A stretch of 64,000 nucleotides of DNA. It comes from Nitratireductor indicus C115. GTDB taxonomy: Bacteria; Pseudomonadota; Alphaproteobacteria; Rhizobiales; Rhizobiaceae. Each line of letters opens with the position of its first letter. The stretch's first letter is position 1. The DNA lies in contig NZ_AMSI01000003.1 of assembly GCF_000300515.1 (NCBI RefSeq), positions 62,001 to 126,000 on the forward strand, written 5' to 3'. Below are positions 7,772 through 15,779 of this stretch, piece by piece. Made by a program: the position numbers and the translations under genes. Below the pieces are notes generated by a model that saw only the letters and a program-made list of their open reading frames with translations, did not search any database and had not been told where the DNA came from.

Positions 7772-9631
7772 TCAACCGTAGTGGTTGCGGATGACCGACT
7801 GGGCAAGCTCTTCCCTATCGATCACACCGACGATCTCGTCGGGCCGCGGCACGCCGCGATTCCCCTTGATGACAATGGCGTAAGAGCGCTGCCTGCGGCT
7901 CATGCGCGTCACCACATCGTTGAGATTGCTCCGCTCCGCCGCCATGATGAAGGCATTGGAGGAGATTGAATCGAGCCGCTCCTTGCCGAGCTTTTCCATG
8001 TCGGCCCTCAGCGTGCCAAGCCGGATGAAGCCGGAAATGCGCTGCCCGTCGGTGACGATCAGCTTCGCGGTGCTGACATCGATCTGCTTCAGCGCCTCGG
8101 CAACCTTCATATCTCCCGGCAGCACATGGAAATCGCGGTTCATGATCTCCGTCACCGGCTGTACCAGGAACATGTTTGTGGTGCGGTTCGTGGGGATAGG
8201 ACGCCCGCGATTGCGCAGCTTGATCGTGTAGATGTCGTCCACGACGAGGGCCCGGCGGATGCCGATCGACAAGGCGACCGCAAGCACCAGCGGCAGGATG
8301 ATGTTGTAGTCACGCGTCATCTCGAAGATCATGACGATGGCCGTCATGGCGGCGCTTGTTGCCCCGCCCACCATCGCGCCCATGCCGATCATGGCGAAGG
8401 TCGGCACGGAAATGCCCGCATCGGGAAAGACCATGGCGCCGGCAGCGCCGATTGCCGCCCCCAGCGTCGAGCCCATGAACAGACTGGGCGAAAAGATGCC
8501 GCCTGACGCCCCCGCCCCCAGGCTGATCGAAGTGGCCAGAAGCTTGCCCACGAAAAGAGCGACCAGGAGAACGATGCTCGCATTTCCGCCCGACAAGATG
8601 TCCTGGATCGTCGAATAGCCGACGCTCAGAACATGATGATGTCCGCTTGCCAGGAAGAAACCGTACCCCATCAGGCCAACGGCAAGCATGCCGATGATGT
8701 TCTGCACATAGGCGTTGAGCGGCAGCTCCTCGAACCAGTCCTCCATGAAGGCCAGCACCTTGACGAAGGTGTAGGCAGCCACGCCCATGATCACGCCGGT
8801 AAGCGCTGCAAGGCCGATTTCATGGAAATTGACGACCGAGAACTCCACCTCCGACAATGCGTGGACGATAAAGGCCGTCTCTCCGCCCATGACGAGCCGA
8901 TAGACATAGGTTGAAGTTGCAGTGGCAATGACCACCGGCAGAAAGCTGCGCGGCGAGATTTCCGGCAAAAGCACTTCACTTGCAAAGAGCACGCCGCCGA
9001 GCGGCGTGTTGAAGGTGGCCGCAATGCCCGCGCCCGCCCCCGCCGAAAGCAACGTAATCTTCTGCGGCCGCACGAGACGCAGATGCCGGGCAATGGTCGA
9101 TCCGAAGGAAGAACCGATCTGGATGATCGGCCCCTCGCGCCCAACCGACGCACCTGTTCCGATGGAGATCGCCGAGGCCAGCGATTTAACGATGGCGACA
9201 ACACCGCGTACATTGCCGCCCTTGTGATAGATCGCATACATGACCTCGGGCACGCCGTGGCCCTTGGCTTCCGGCGCGAATGCCCGCACCAGCGCCACCA
9301 CGATCAGACCGCCAATGACGGGAACAAGGATGACGAGCGGCCCGAGCGGGCTCGGCTCTCCGAAGGAATTCGGATCGTAGTCGAACGAGAAGGTCTGGTA
9401 GAAGGCGAGATTGTAGATACCGGCGATCAGGAACTTGAAGACGATCGCGCCGAAGGCAGCGACAATGCCAACAAGAAGGGCCATGCCCGACAGGACGGGA
9501 AGCGAAAATTCGCGCTCATTGGTTTCCGAAGGTTCGGGAGCCTCCAGCCCCTCCGTTTCACCTCCCCCACCGCCTCCTCCGCCCGACACGCTTTTGTCTG
9601 CGGGCAGAACGGCTGTGACTTGGGAGGACAT
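7772..9631 (-). CDS. CLC-family chloride channel/transporter with CBS domains
   Basis: The 619-residue membrane protein has the CLC fold: GHGVPEVM, GREGP (with the gating Glu) and GGIFSPSL, the three chloride-selectivity loops, all present. A pair of CBS domains occupies about residues 480-600 and probably senses nucleotides in the cytoplasm. At the position of the internal proton glutamate of E. coli ClcA (the second Glu in FIIEEM), this protein has Val (LFASEVLL), as in animal CLC channels. The N-terminus is soluble and carries eight consecutive glycines. The start at 9631 (MSSQVTAVLP) has AAGGAT upstream; the frame is open further but loses any family resemblance. Confidence 0.9.
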   Translation of the reverse strand: MSSQVTAVLPADKSVSGGGGGGGGETEGLEAPEPSETNEREFSLPVLSGMALLVGIVAAFGAIVFKFLIAGIYNLAFYQTFSFDYDPNSFGEPSPLGPLVILVPVIGGLIVVALVRAFAPEAKGHGVPEVMYAIYHKGGNVRGVVAIVKSLASAISIGTGASVGREGPIIQIGSSFGSTIARHLRLVRPQKITLLSAGAGAGIAATFNTPLGGVLFASEVLLPEISPRSFLPVVIATATSTYVYRLVMGGETAFIVHALSEVEFSVVNFHEIGLAALTGVIMGVAAYTFVKVLAFMEDWFEELPLNAYVQNIIGMLAVGLMGYGFFLASGHHHVLSVGYSTIQDILSGGNASIVLLVALFVGKLLATSISLGAGASGGIFSPSLFMGSTLGAAIGAAGAMVFPDAGISVPTFAMIGMGAMVGGATSAAMTAIVMIFEMTRDYNIILPLVLAVALSIGIRRALVVDDIYTIKLRNRGRPIPTNRTTNMFLVQPVTEIMNRDFHVLPGDMKVAEALKQIDVSTAKLIVTDGQRISGFIRLGTLRADMEKLGKERLDSISSNAFIMAAERSNLNDVVTRMSRRQRSYAIVIKGNRGVPRPDEIVGVIDREELAQSVIRNHYG

Positions 9632-10005
9632 AACGGATCCTTTGCGAGCTGGATTTTCTAGTTGAATTTTTGCGCCTTGCGCTCCCCTGTCATATTGCGC
9701 GCACGCCTTGGAACGCAAGCCGCTTCGCCCGAAACCCCGTCCATCACCAGCAAATATCGCCTTCTGGCCCATTGGCGAAGGAAAACAGCATCCCATGCGA
9801 GTAGACAGCCGGCAAATCTTTCAGAGATTTCATTAACCATAATCCGCTCGGCCTTTCTTATGCACAGCTATGGCGTGGCTCGTTCTTGAACGCAGCGGCA
9901 GCCGGCTGAGACTCTGTCTTAAGGGAACCCGATTCGGCGGATGGGGCATTTTCGGGTTCCGCCCCTCGTCTGCGGACTGGCGAGGAAGAGCGTGCGGCAG
10001 GAGAC
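9632..10005. other. Intergenic stretch between the CLC gene and a small unknown gene
   Basis: 374 bases without a convincing gene. It must hold the divergent promoters for the CLC gene and the small gene at 10006. I see no repeat copy, hairpin terminator or clear promoter pair. Confidence 0.5.
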
Positions 10006-10206
10006 ATGAGCAAGATCGACATCGACGCGCTATCGCGCACCGTTGCCTACAACATCAATATCAGCGACAGCGACATGCGCTGCGCGCTGGTATCGCTCGA
10101 CGACGAGCTTAACGAAATCGAGACCGGCCGCAGGCCGATCCCGATCGATCTGGTATTCACGCGTGCGATCCTGCGCCGGGCGCAAAAGGTGCGCGACCGG
10201 TTCTGA
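10006..10206 (+). CDS. Small protein of unknown function (66 residues)
   Basis: I do not recognise this family. The 66-residue product is predicted mostly helical, starts MSKIDIDALSRTVAYNI and ends with the basic helix FTRAILRRAQKVRDRF. It has no membrane segment or cysteine. An excellent ribosome site (CAGGAG, six bases before the ATG) and codon use like its neighbours argue that it is real. It is convergent with the dienelactone hydrolase gene, with stops 10 bases apart. Confidence 0.65.
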   Translation: MSKIDIDALSRTVAYNINISDSDMRCALVSLDDELNEIETGRRPIPIDLVFTRAILRRAQKVRDRF

Positions 10207-10216
10207 CGTCAGATGC

Positions 10217-11095
10217 TCAAGCGAGTTTCTGTTTCAGGAAATCGACCGTTCTTCGCCAAGCGAGATCGGCGGCCTCCTTGTCGTAGCGTGCCTGCGAGGT
10301 ATCGTTGTTGAAGGCGTGATTGACGCCCTCATAGACATGGATCGTGAAATCCTTGCCTCCAGCTTCCAGCGCCTGCTTATAGGCATCGATGCCGGCATTG
10401 ATGCGCTCGTCCAGCCCCGCATAGTGAAGAAGCAGCGGTGCCTTTATCTTCGGCACGTCAGCCGCATCGGCCTGGCGCCCGTAATAGGCGACGCCTGCAC
10501 CCAGGTCCGGGGCGTTGACGGCCAGCTGGTTCACAAGGCCGCCGCCCCAGCAGAAACCTATTGCTCCCACCTTGCCCGTGGTCGCCCCGTTTTCCGCTAG
10601 AAAACCGACGGTTGCCACGGCGTTGCGCATGGTCTGGCCTGCATCGAGCGCCCCGATCATCTCACGCGCCTTGTCTTCATCTGAAGGCGTTCCGCCCGAC
10701 GGTGACAGGAAGTCGGGCGCAAGCGCGACAAACCCTTCGAGCGCCATACGCCGCGCCACATCCCGGATATGCGGATTGAGGCCGCGGTTCTCGTGAATCA
10801 CGATCACCCCCGGCAGCTTCGCCTCCCCTGCGGCCGGCTTGACGAGATATCCCGTCATCTCACCGCCATCGCCCGGGTAGGTCACATCCTCGGCACTGAT
10901 GCGACCGTCATCCTCGGCGATCATGGCCGCACGCGCGGAATTGGCGGCCAGCATCGGAGCAATCGCTGCTGCTGCGGCACCGGACCCTGCAAGTGCAGTC
11001 AGCTTGTTCATGAAGGCGCGGCGATCAAGCGAAAGATGAGTATACTCATCATAGGCGTCGATCATGGCCTGCGTGATCTTCGGCTCTTCCTGCAT
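10217..11095 (-). CDS. Dienelactone hydrolase family protein, Tat-exported
   Basis: The 292-residue protein is an alpha/beta hydrolase of the dienelactone hydrolase family. The Cys-Asp-His triad is visible: C182 in GFCWGG, D229 in GLDERI and H260 in VNHAF. DRRAFMNKL (residues 24-32), followed by an Ala-rich hydrophobic stretch ending ANSARA, is a twin-arginine export signal, so the enzyme probably acts in the periplasm. The start at 11095 places that signal near the N-terminus; the frame is open upstream but without support. It is divergent from a MerR-family gene across a 159-base gap. The true substrate is unknown; homologues cleave lactones or esters. Confidence 0.88.
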   Translation of the reverse strand: MQEEPKITQAMIDAYDEYTHLSLDRRAFMNKLTALAGSGAAAAAIAPMLAANSARAAMIAEDDGRISAEDVTYPGDGGEMTGYLVKPAAGEAKLPGVIVIHENRGLNPHIRDVARRMALEGFVALAPDFLSPSGGTPSDEDKAREMIGALDAGQTMRNAVATVGFLAENGATTGKVGAIGFCWGGGLVNQLAVNAPDLGAGVAYYGRQADAADVPKIKAPLLLHYAGLDERINAGIDAYKQALEAGGKDFTIHVYEGVNHAFNNDTSQARYDKEAADLAWRRTVDFLKQKLA

Positions 11096-11131
11096 GCTCG
11101 TCTCCCTATATCGATGTCTGCCCCGCCCTCC

Positions 11132-11160
11132 GGACTTTAGGTCGCCTTGGCGCAAGGTCC
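11132..11160. promoter_or_regulatory. Candidate MerR-family operator in divergent gap
   Basis: CCTTG-GCG-CAAGG (11145-11157) is a perfect inverted repeat inside a looser dyad bounded by GGAC and GTCC. It lies midway between the hydrolase and merR-like starts, as expected for a site serving one or both. Binding is inferred only. Confidence 0.35.
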
Positions 11161-11254
11161 ATTCACAGCCCCGTGAACGCTGCTTCCAAAAGGCCTTCAT
11201 CCGTTCCGGGTCGCTGCCTATATGAGAAAGGAAAAGGCCGGACAGGAGACGCAT

Positions 11255-11668
11255 ATGTGGTCCATCGGAGAATTATCGCGACGCGTGGGCGTAAAGGTGC
11301 CGACGATCCGCTATTATGAGGACACGGGCCTGATCGAAACGCCCGAGCGTTCGGCCGGCAACCAGCGCCGCTATGACAAGCAGGCTCTGGAGCGTCTCAC
11401 CTTCATCCGGCATGCCCGCGATCTCGGTCTCGGCATCGACGCGATACGCGAATTGATCGAATTGAGCGGACATCCCGAAAAGCCCTGTGAAACGGCGGAC
11501 CGCATAGCGCGCGAGCATCTGCAGGAGGTGCGCGCACGCATTGCCCGCCTGAAACGCCTCGAGCATGAACTCGAGCGCATCGTGGAGAGCTGCGACAATG
11601 GCGCAATCTGCGATTGCTTCGTGTTGCGGGCGCTCGGCGACCATTCGCTTTGCGACAGCGAACACTGA
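11255..11668 (+). CDS. MerR family transcriptional regulator, cysteine-rich C-terminus
   Basis: The 137-residue protein starts with a MerR helix-turn-helix (WSIGELSRRVGVKVPTIRYYED) and wing, followed by a dimerisation helix around residues 75-112. Cysteines lie at 78, 113, 119, 121 and 133. The CDNGAICDC loop at 113-121 sits where CueR and ZntR carry their metal-binding loop, so sensing of a metal or thiol-reactive signal is plausible, but the pattern matches neither exactly. MerR proteins typically twist promoters with long spacers. The start at 11255 has AGGAG seven bases upstream. It is divergent from the dienelactone hydrolase, its likely target along with itself. Confidence 0.88.
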   Translation: MWSIGELSRRVGVKVPTIRYYEDTGLIETPERSAGNQRRYDKQALERLTFIRHARDLGLGIDAIRELIELSGHPEKPCETADRIAREHLQEVRARIARLKRLEHELERIVESCDNGAICDCFVLRALGDHSLCDSEH

Positions 11669-11800
11669 CTTTCCCTTTATTGCCCCTTACCGTTCCCTTG
11701 CCGGCTCGGCCACAGGAAGCCCTTGGCCCACAAGCGCCAAACCGGTACAAATGGAAAACATCCTTGGGCTTCGGCCCGCGAATCACCATATGCAGGCGCG

Positions 11801-14323
11801 ATGTCCGGTTTTCCTGACGATATTCCATTCTTTGACGAGGACGAGCCGTCCGCGAACCCGCCCGCGCAGCAGAAACCTGCAGGTTCGGGCTCAGGGTCAG
11901 GGATTGCCGCCCGCGCCATGGCCGCACGCGGCGGGGCGGCAAGTGCGCGTTACCTCGATGCGCTCAATCCAGAGCAGCGTTTGGCCGTGGAGACCACAGA
12001 AGGCCCCGTGCTCGTTCTCGCCGGCGCCGGCACCGGCAAGACGCGGGTGCTGACGACGCGCATCGCACATATCCTTGCCACGGGCCGCGCCTACCCCTCT
12101 CAAATCCTCGCAGTGACCTTCACCAACAAGGCCGCACGCGAAATGAAGGAGCGTATCGGAACCCTGGTCGGCGAAGCGGTCGAGGGCATGCCGTGGCTCG
12201 GAACCTTCCACTCCATCGGTGTCAAGATCCTGCGCCGCCATGCGGAGCTTGCGGGCCTCAAATCCTCCTTCACCATCCTCGATACGGACGATCAGATCCG
12301 CCTTATCAAGCAGATCATTCAGGCTGAAGGATTGGATGACAAGCGCTGGCCTGCCCGCCAGTTCGCGCAGATGATCGATGGCTGGAAGAACAAGGGCCTC
12401 GCCCCGAAGGAGATCGCCGAGGGAGATGCCCGCGCCTTTGCCAACGGCCGTGGCCGCGAGCTCTATGCCGCCTATCAGGAAAGGCTGAAGTCGCTGAACG
12501 CCGTCGATTTCGGCGACCTTCTGTGCCTGCCCATCCGTATCTTCCGTGACAACCCGGATGTTCTGGCCGAATATCATCGCAAGTTCCGCTACATTCTGGT
12601 CGACGAGTATCAGGACACCAACACAGCTCAATATATGTGGCTGCGCCTGCTGGCCCAGCGCCCGAAGAGCGCTGGTGAGGCTCCCCTGAACATCTGCTGC
12701 GTGGGCGATGACGATCAGTCCATCTATGGCTGGCGCGGTGCCGAGGTCGACAATATCCTGCGTTTCGAAAAGGATTTTCCCGGCGCGAAGGTCATCCGGC
12801 TCGAGCGCAATTATCGCTCAACCGCCCATATCCTCGGCGCAGCCTCCCATCTCATCGCGCATAATGAGGGTCGCCTCGGCAAGACGCTTTTCACCGACAA
12901 GGCGCAGCCCGACGAGGCCAAGGTCAAGGTGCACGCCTCCTGGGATTCGGAGGAAGAGGCCCGCGCTATCGGCGAGGAAGTCGAAGCGCTTCAAAGCAAG
13001 CGCCACGCGCTGAACGACATGGCGATCCTTGTACGCGCCTCCTTCCAGATGCGCGAATTCGAAGACCGCTTCGTCACTCTCGGAGTGAACTACCGCGTCA
13101 TCGGCGGACCGCGCTTCTACGAGCGGCAGGAAATCCGCGACGCCCTCGCCTATTTCCGCATCGTCTCGCAGGAAGCCGACGATCTGGCTTTCGAGCGCAT
13201 CATCAACGTGCCCAAGCGCGGGCTCGGCGACGCCAGCCTGCGGCAGGTGCACGATGTGGCGCGCGCGCGCCAGGTGCCGCTGCTGCAAGCCGCACGCGAC
13301 CTTGCCGGCACGGAGGAAATGAAGCCAAAGCCGCGCAGCGCCCTGCGCACGCTGACGGAAAACATCGATCGCTGGCAGGATCTCCTGGACAAGACCTCCC
13401 ACACCGAACTGGCCGAAACGATCCTCGAAGAATCCGGCTACACGGACATGTGGAAGAATGATCGCTCGCCCGAAGCGCCGGGCCGGCTGGAAAACCTCAA
13501 GGAGCTGATCCGCTCCATGGAGGATTACGAAAGCCTGCGCGGCTTCCTGGAACATGTTTCTCTGGTGATGGACGCCGAACGGCATGAGGAAATGGACGCC
13601 ATCAGCCTGATGACCCTGCACTCGGCAAAGGGGCTGGAGTTCGAGACGGTCTTCCTGCCAGGCTGGGAGGAAGGTCTGTTTCCGCACCAGCGGGCACTCG
13701 ACGAGGGTGGCCGCTCCGGGCTTGAGGAAGAAAGGCGGCTCGCCTATGTGGGGCTCACCCGCGCCAAGAAGAACCTTCACCTGTGGTTTGCCTCCAATCG
13801 CCGTATTCACGGCCTCTGGCAATCCACCATTCCCTCCCGCTTTCTCGATGAGCTGCCCGAAGCCCATGTAGACGTGGCTGACGAAGGCAGCTCCTATGGC
13901 GGGTATGGCCAGGGCCATATCGGCAGGCCAAACCCCTATGGAAAGTCGCGCTTCGACAATGCCGAGGTGTTTTCCAACACCTATTCGACGCCAGGCTGGC
14001 AACGCGCACAGAAAAACCGCAGCGACGCGACAGCCCGCAATTGGGGAACGCGCTCCGGCCATCAGGTCGAGCGGATCGGCTATGGCGAGACCGATTCAGG
14101 CTATGGCGCCGGGAGAGGCTCTGTAAAAGGCCGCGTCATCGAGGGCGAGCTGGTTGCGAAATCCGTTTCCGAGAGCCCGTCCGCCTTCAAGCTTGGCGAC
14201 CGCGTCTTCCATATGAAATTCGGCAATGGGAATGTAGCGGCCATCGACGGCAACAAGCTGACCATCGATTTCGACAAGGCTGGCCAGAAACGCGTTCTCG
14301 ACAGCTTCGTGCAGCCCGCATAG
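11801..14323 (+). CDS. uvrD: ATP-dependent DNA helicase UvrD/PcrA
   Basis: The 840-residue superfamily 1A helicase unwinds DNA 3' to 5' in nucleotide excision and mismatch repair. Motifs seen in order: LNPEQRLAV (Q motif, near residue 55), GAGTGKTR (Walker A, 75-82), DEYQDTN (motif II, near 267), GDDDQSIYGWRGA (motif III), ERNYRST (motif IV region), TLHSAKGLEFETVFLPG (motif V) and EEERRLAYVGLTRAKKNL (motif VI). The C-terminus has a Gly/Ser/Tyr-rich linker and a small PcrA-like tudor domain (FKLGDRVFHMKFGNGNV), which in PcrA/UvrD contacts RNA polymerase. The start at 11801 begins the protein sequence proper. A repeat copy begins one base after the stop. Confidence 0.95.
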   Translation: MSGFPDDIPFFDEDEPSANPPAQQKPAGSGSGSGIAARAMAARGGAASARYLDALNPEQRLAVETTEGPVLVLAGAGTGKTRVLTTRIAHILATGRAYPSQILAVTFTNKAAREMKERIGTLVGEAVEGMPWLGTFHSIGVKILRRHAELAGLKSSFTILDTDDQIRLIKQIIQAEGLDDKRWPARQFAQMIDGWKNKGLAPKEIAEGDARAFANGRGRELYAAYQERLKSLNAVDFGDLLCLPIRIFRDNPDVLAEYHRKFRYILVDEYQDTNTAQYMWLRLLAQRPKSAGEAPLNICCVGDDDQSIYGWRGAEVDNILRFEKDFPGAKVIRLERNYRSTAHILGAASHLIAHNEGRLGKTLFTDKAQPDEAKVKVHASWDSEEEARAIGEEVEALQSKRHALNDMAILVRASFQMREFEDRFVTLGVNYRVIGGPRFYERQEIRDALAYFRIVSQEADDLAFERIINVPKRGLGDASLRQVHDVARARQVPLLQAARDLAGTEEMKPKPRSALRTLTENIDRWQDLLDKTSHTELAETILEESGYTDMWKNDRSPEAPGRLENLKELIRSMEDYESLRGFLEHVSLVMDAERHEEMDAISLMTLHSAKGLEFETVFLPGWEEGLFPHQRALDEGGRSGLEEERRLAYVGLTRAKKNLHLWFASNRRIHGLWQSTIPSRFLDELPEAHVDVADEGSSYGGYGQGHIGRPNPYGKSRFDNAEVFSNTYSTPGWQRAQKNRSDATARNWGTRSGHQVERIGYGETDSGYGAGRGSVKGRVIEGELVAKSVSESPSAFKLGDRVFHMKFGNGNVAAIDGNKLTIDFDKAGQKRVLDSFVQPA

Positions 14324-14391
14324 GGCATTTTGCAATCAGATAATATCAGCCGACGCCCGCATAAATGCGAAAAACAAGCAAAGGGACGCTC
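14324..14391 (+). repeat. Intergenic palindromic repeat, copy B
   Basis: It begins immediately after the uvrD stop with GGGCATTTTGCAATCAG, continues TAATATCAGCCGACG, and ends GCATAAATGCGAAAAACAAG. The same head and tail occur in the other copies. It could act as a 3' stem-loop for uvrD. Confidence 0.75.
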
Positions 14392-14445
14392 GGGTTTGTT
14401 GAGCACACAGGTCCGCCCCGCAGTGCGAGGGCGCAAGGAAGGGAA

Positions 14446-14892
14446 TCAGGGCTTGTAGTAGACGAAATTGCCGTCGGCATTCTTCTCGCGAGCCAGAACC
14501 CCACTGCGAGCATGGCGCGAAAGCGGCCCGGAAAATGCGTTCGACTTGTACTGTGCGCCCCGGGCTTCCTCGCAATGGGAGACGATGTCGCCAATGGTGC
14601 GTGGTTCGCTGAAGAAATCGCTCTCGATCAGATCGTTGAGTGCGGCGACCGCGCCGCGGGCACTCTCGGAAGGTTTTGTCTTGCGCAGCCGCCCATTGCG
14701 CATGAGCCCGGACAGGTCCGGCGCAGCCACATAATGCGAGAAACTCTCTTCGGAAAAGCCAATATCTTTCCTCGGCGCTTTCTCTAAAACGAGTTCGACG
14801 ACGCGCAGCTGAACCGCCTCGGACTCGAACTTGTTCACTGCCTCCGCCAACTCGGCGAGCTGCTGCTTTAACATATCGAAATCCTTGATCAC
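14446..14892 (-). CDS. Hypothetical protein, possible winged-helix C-terminus
   Basis: I do not recognise this family. The 148-residue product begins with a heptad-like helix (LKQQLAELAEAVNKFESEAVQL, residues 8-29), which could pair in a coiled coil. It ends with a segment of helix, turn and basic wing type (GPLSRHARSGVLAREKNADG) that resembles a winged-helix DNA-binding domain. The GTG start at 14892 is weakly supported; ATG at 14874 is the alternative. The region upstream is AT-richer than its neighbours. It is convergent with uvrD. Function unknown. Confidence 0.6.
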   Translation of the reverse strand: MIKDFDMLKQQLAELAEAVNKFESEAVQLRVVELVLEKAPRKDIGFSEESFSHYVAAPDLSGLMRNGRLRKTKPSESARGAVAALNDLIESDFFSEPRTIGDIVSHCEEARGAQYKSNAFSGPLSRHARSGVLAREKNADGNFVYYKP

Positions 14893-15361
14893 GTCTTCGC
14901 CCCCGTAACCTGGCCTATTATGCAGCCATAAGCTATCAGTCGCGGCATATGTCTATATAACAGAACGACAAGTCAACAAAAGAAACCTAGAGTATACAAT
15001 AAACACAGGAAATTCCTGCATCTGGCATAATGCCAGATGCGCTCAAGCAGCCGGTTTCCGCCCGCAGCCACTGGTTGAAAGCCTCTCTTCATTCATGGAA
15101 AGATGATTCGTCATCCTTTATAGGCCGACAGCCATAAAGCCCCTTCAAATCGAAGAATAAGGTTGTCGCGCAGCCGTTCCCGAAAGAAGCGCGACCGGAT
15201 TGACGCGATATCCGGGCATCGAATTCTGCAACAGCAAGAAGCGGCCGAACATTTTTGAGTTTCGCACCGTGATTTGCGAACGTTATATAGAAAATCGCGC
15301 ATCGAAATGGTTCCCGTCCTTCCGAGCGCGATCCTGTGCTTCGCCACCCCGCTCAACCGCG
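14893..15361. other. AT-richer intergenic stretch with isolated hairpins
   Basis: No credible protein frame. GCATCTGGCA-TAA-TGCCAGATGC (15018-15040) is a perfect 10-bp stem without a U-run. GATGA-TTCG-TCATC near 15105-15118 is a shorter stem. The first 110 bases are noticeably AT-rich and may hold the promoter of the minus-strand gene. Confidence 0.5.
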
Positions 15362-15378
15362 CACACTCGATGAGTGTG
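15362..15378. promoter_or_regulatory. Perfect inverted repeat upstream of structured RNA
   Basis: CACACTC-GAT-GAGTGTG is a perfect 7-bp dyad with a 3-base centre. It ends 48 bases before the first hairpin of the RNA candidate, a position that suits an operator. It could instead be a weak hairpin. Confidence 0.4.
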
Positions 15379-15419
15379 ATCGCCCCATGCCAATTCGCAA
15401 CCCGGATGCGCTAGGTTGG

Positions 15420-15548
15420 CTATGTAGACACTTGGTCTGCACTACCCAGTAAGTGTCCCTATTCCGCCCCTCCTCCCGTCGCAAGCCGGCGGGAGGTTCC
15501 CTTTTTTGCCTGACAGGCTTGCGACAAGTTGCGGCTTTCGTGAAAGCC
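15420..15548 (+). ncRNA. Candidate structured RNA (small RNA or regulated leader)
   Basis: Four stem-loops follow one another: GACACTT/AAGTGTC (15427-15457); CCTCCCG/CGGGAGG (15472-15496), followed by TTCCC and six T, like an intrinsic terminator; GCCT/AGGC (15508-15518); and GGCTTT/AAAGCC (15533-15548). The CCCCTCCTCCC segment (15467-15477) is an anti-Shine-Dalgarno sequence of the kind exposed in rhizobial small RNAs such as the AbcR and alpha-r14 families. The terminator loop (GTCGCAAGCC, 15478-15487) is perfectly complementary to GGCTTGCGAC (15516-15525), beyond the T-run. It is either a free small RNA ending at 15507 or an attenuating leader for the membrane protein gene at 15571. I cannot assign a known family. 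Confidence 0.5.
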
Positions 15549-15570
15549 CTCATCTGCGCTATCATGGGGC

Positions 15571-15732
15571 ATGAGAACTCAAGAACTTCCGCGTTCGGGA
15601 ACCTGGCTCAAGGTTGGCGCAGCCGCACTTGCTGCAGCTGCCGTTTCTGGCTGGGCCTTTTCGATGTGGATGCAGCACGGTTCCGGCATATTCTTTGCCA
15701 TGGCCCAATCCGGCCTTTCCTGGTGCTTCTAG
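15571..15732 (+). CDS. Small single-pass membrane protein (53 residues)
   Basis: The 53-residue product has a short polar N-terminus (MRTQELPRSGTWLK), one hydrophobic Ala-rich helix at about residues 15-32, an MWMQHGSG turn and a second, weaker hydrophobic stretch ending in WCF. It is probably an inner-membrane peptide. It lies 47 bases upstream of the SCO1 gene on the same strand and directly after the structured RNA, which suggests joint expression. Small proteins with the same ending, near sco-like genes, exist in related rhizobia as far as I recall, but no function is known. It is short enough to be missed by standard gene calling. Confidence 0.65.
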   Translation: MRTQELPRSGTWLKVGAAALAAAAVSGWAFSMWMQHGSGIFFAMAQSGLSWCF

Positions 15733-15779
15733 GCCCATAGTTCCGGGATAGGCCCCGCCCACAATCGGGAATTTCCTTC

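Noticed and set aside
15111-15356. 81-codon minus-strand frame
   Set aside because: Basic and cysteine-rich without a ribosome site or domain; not protein-like.
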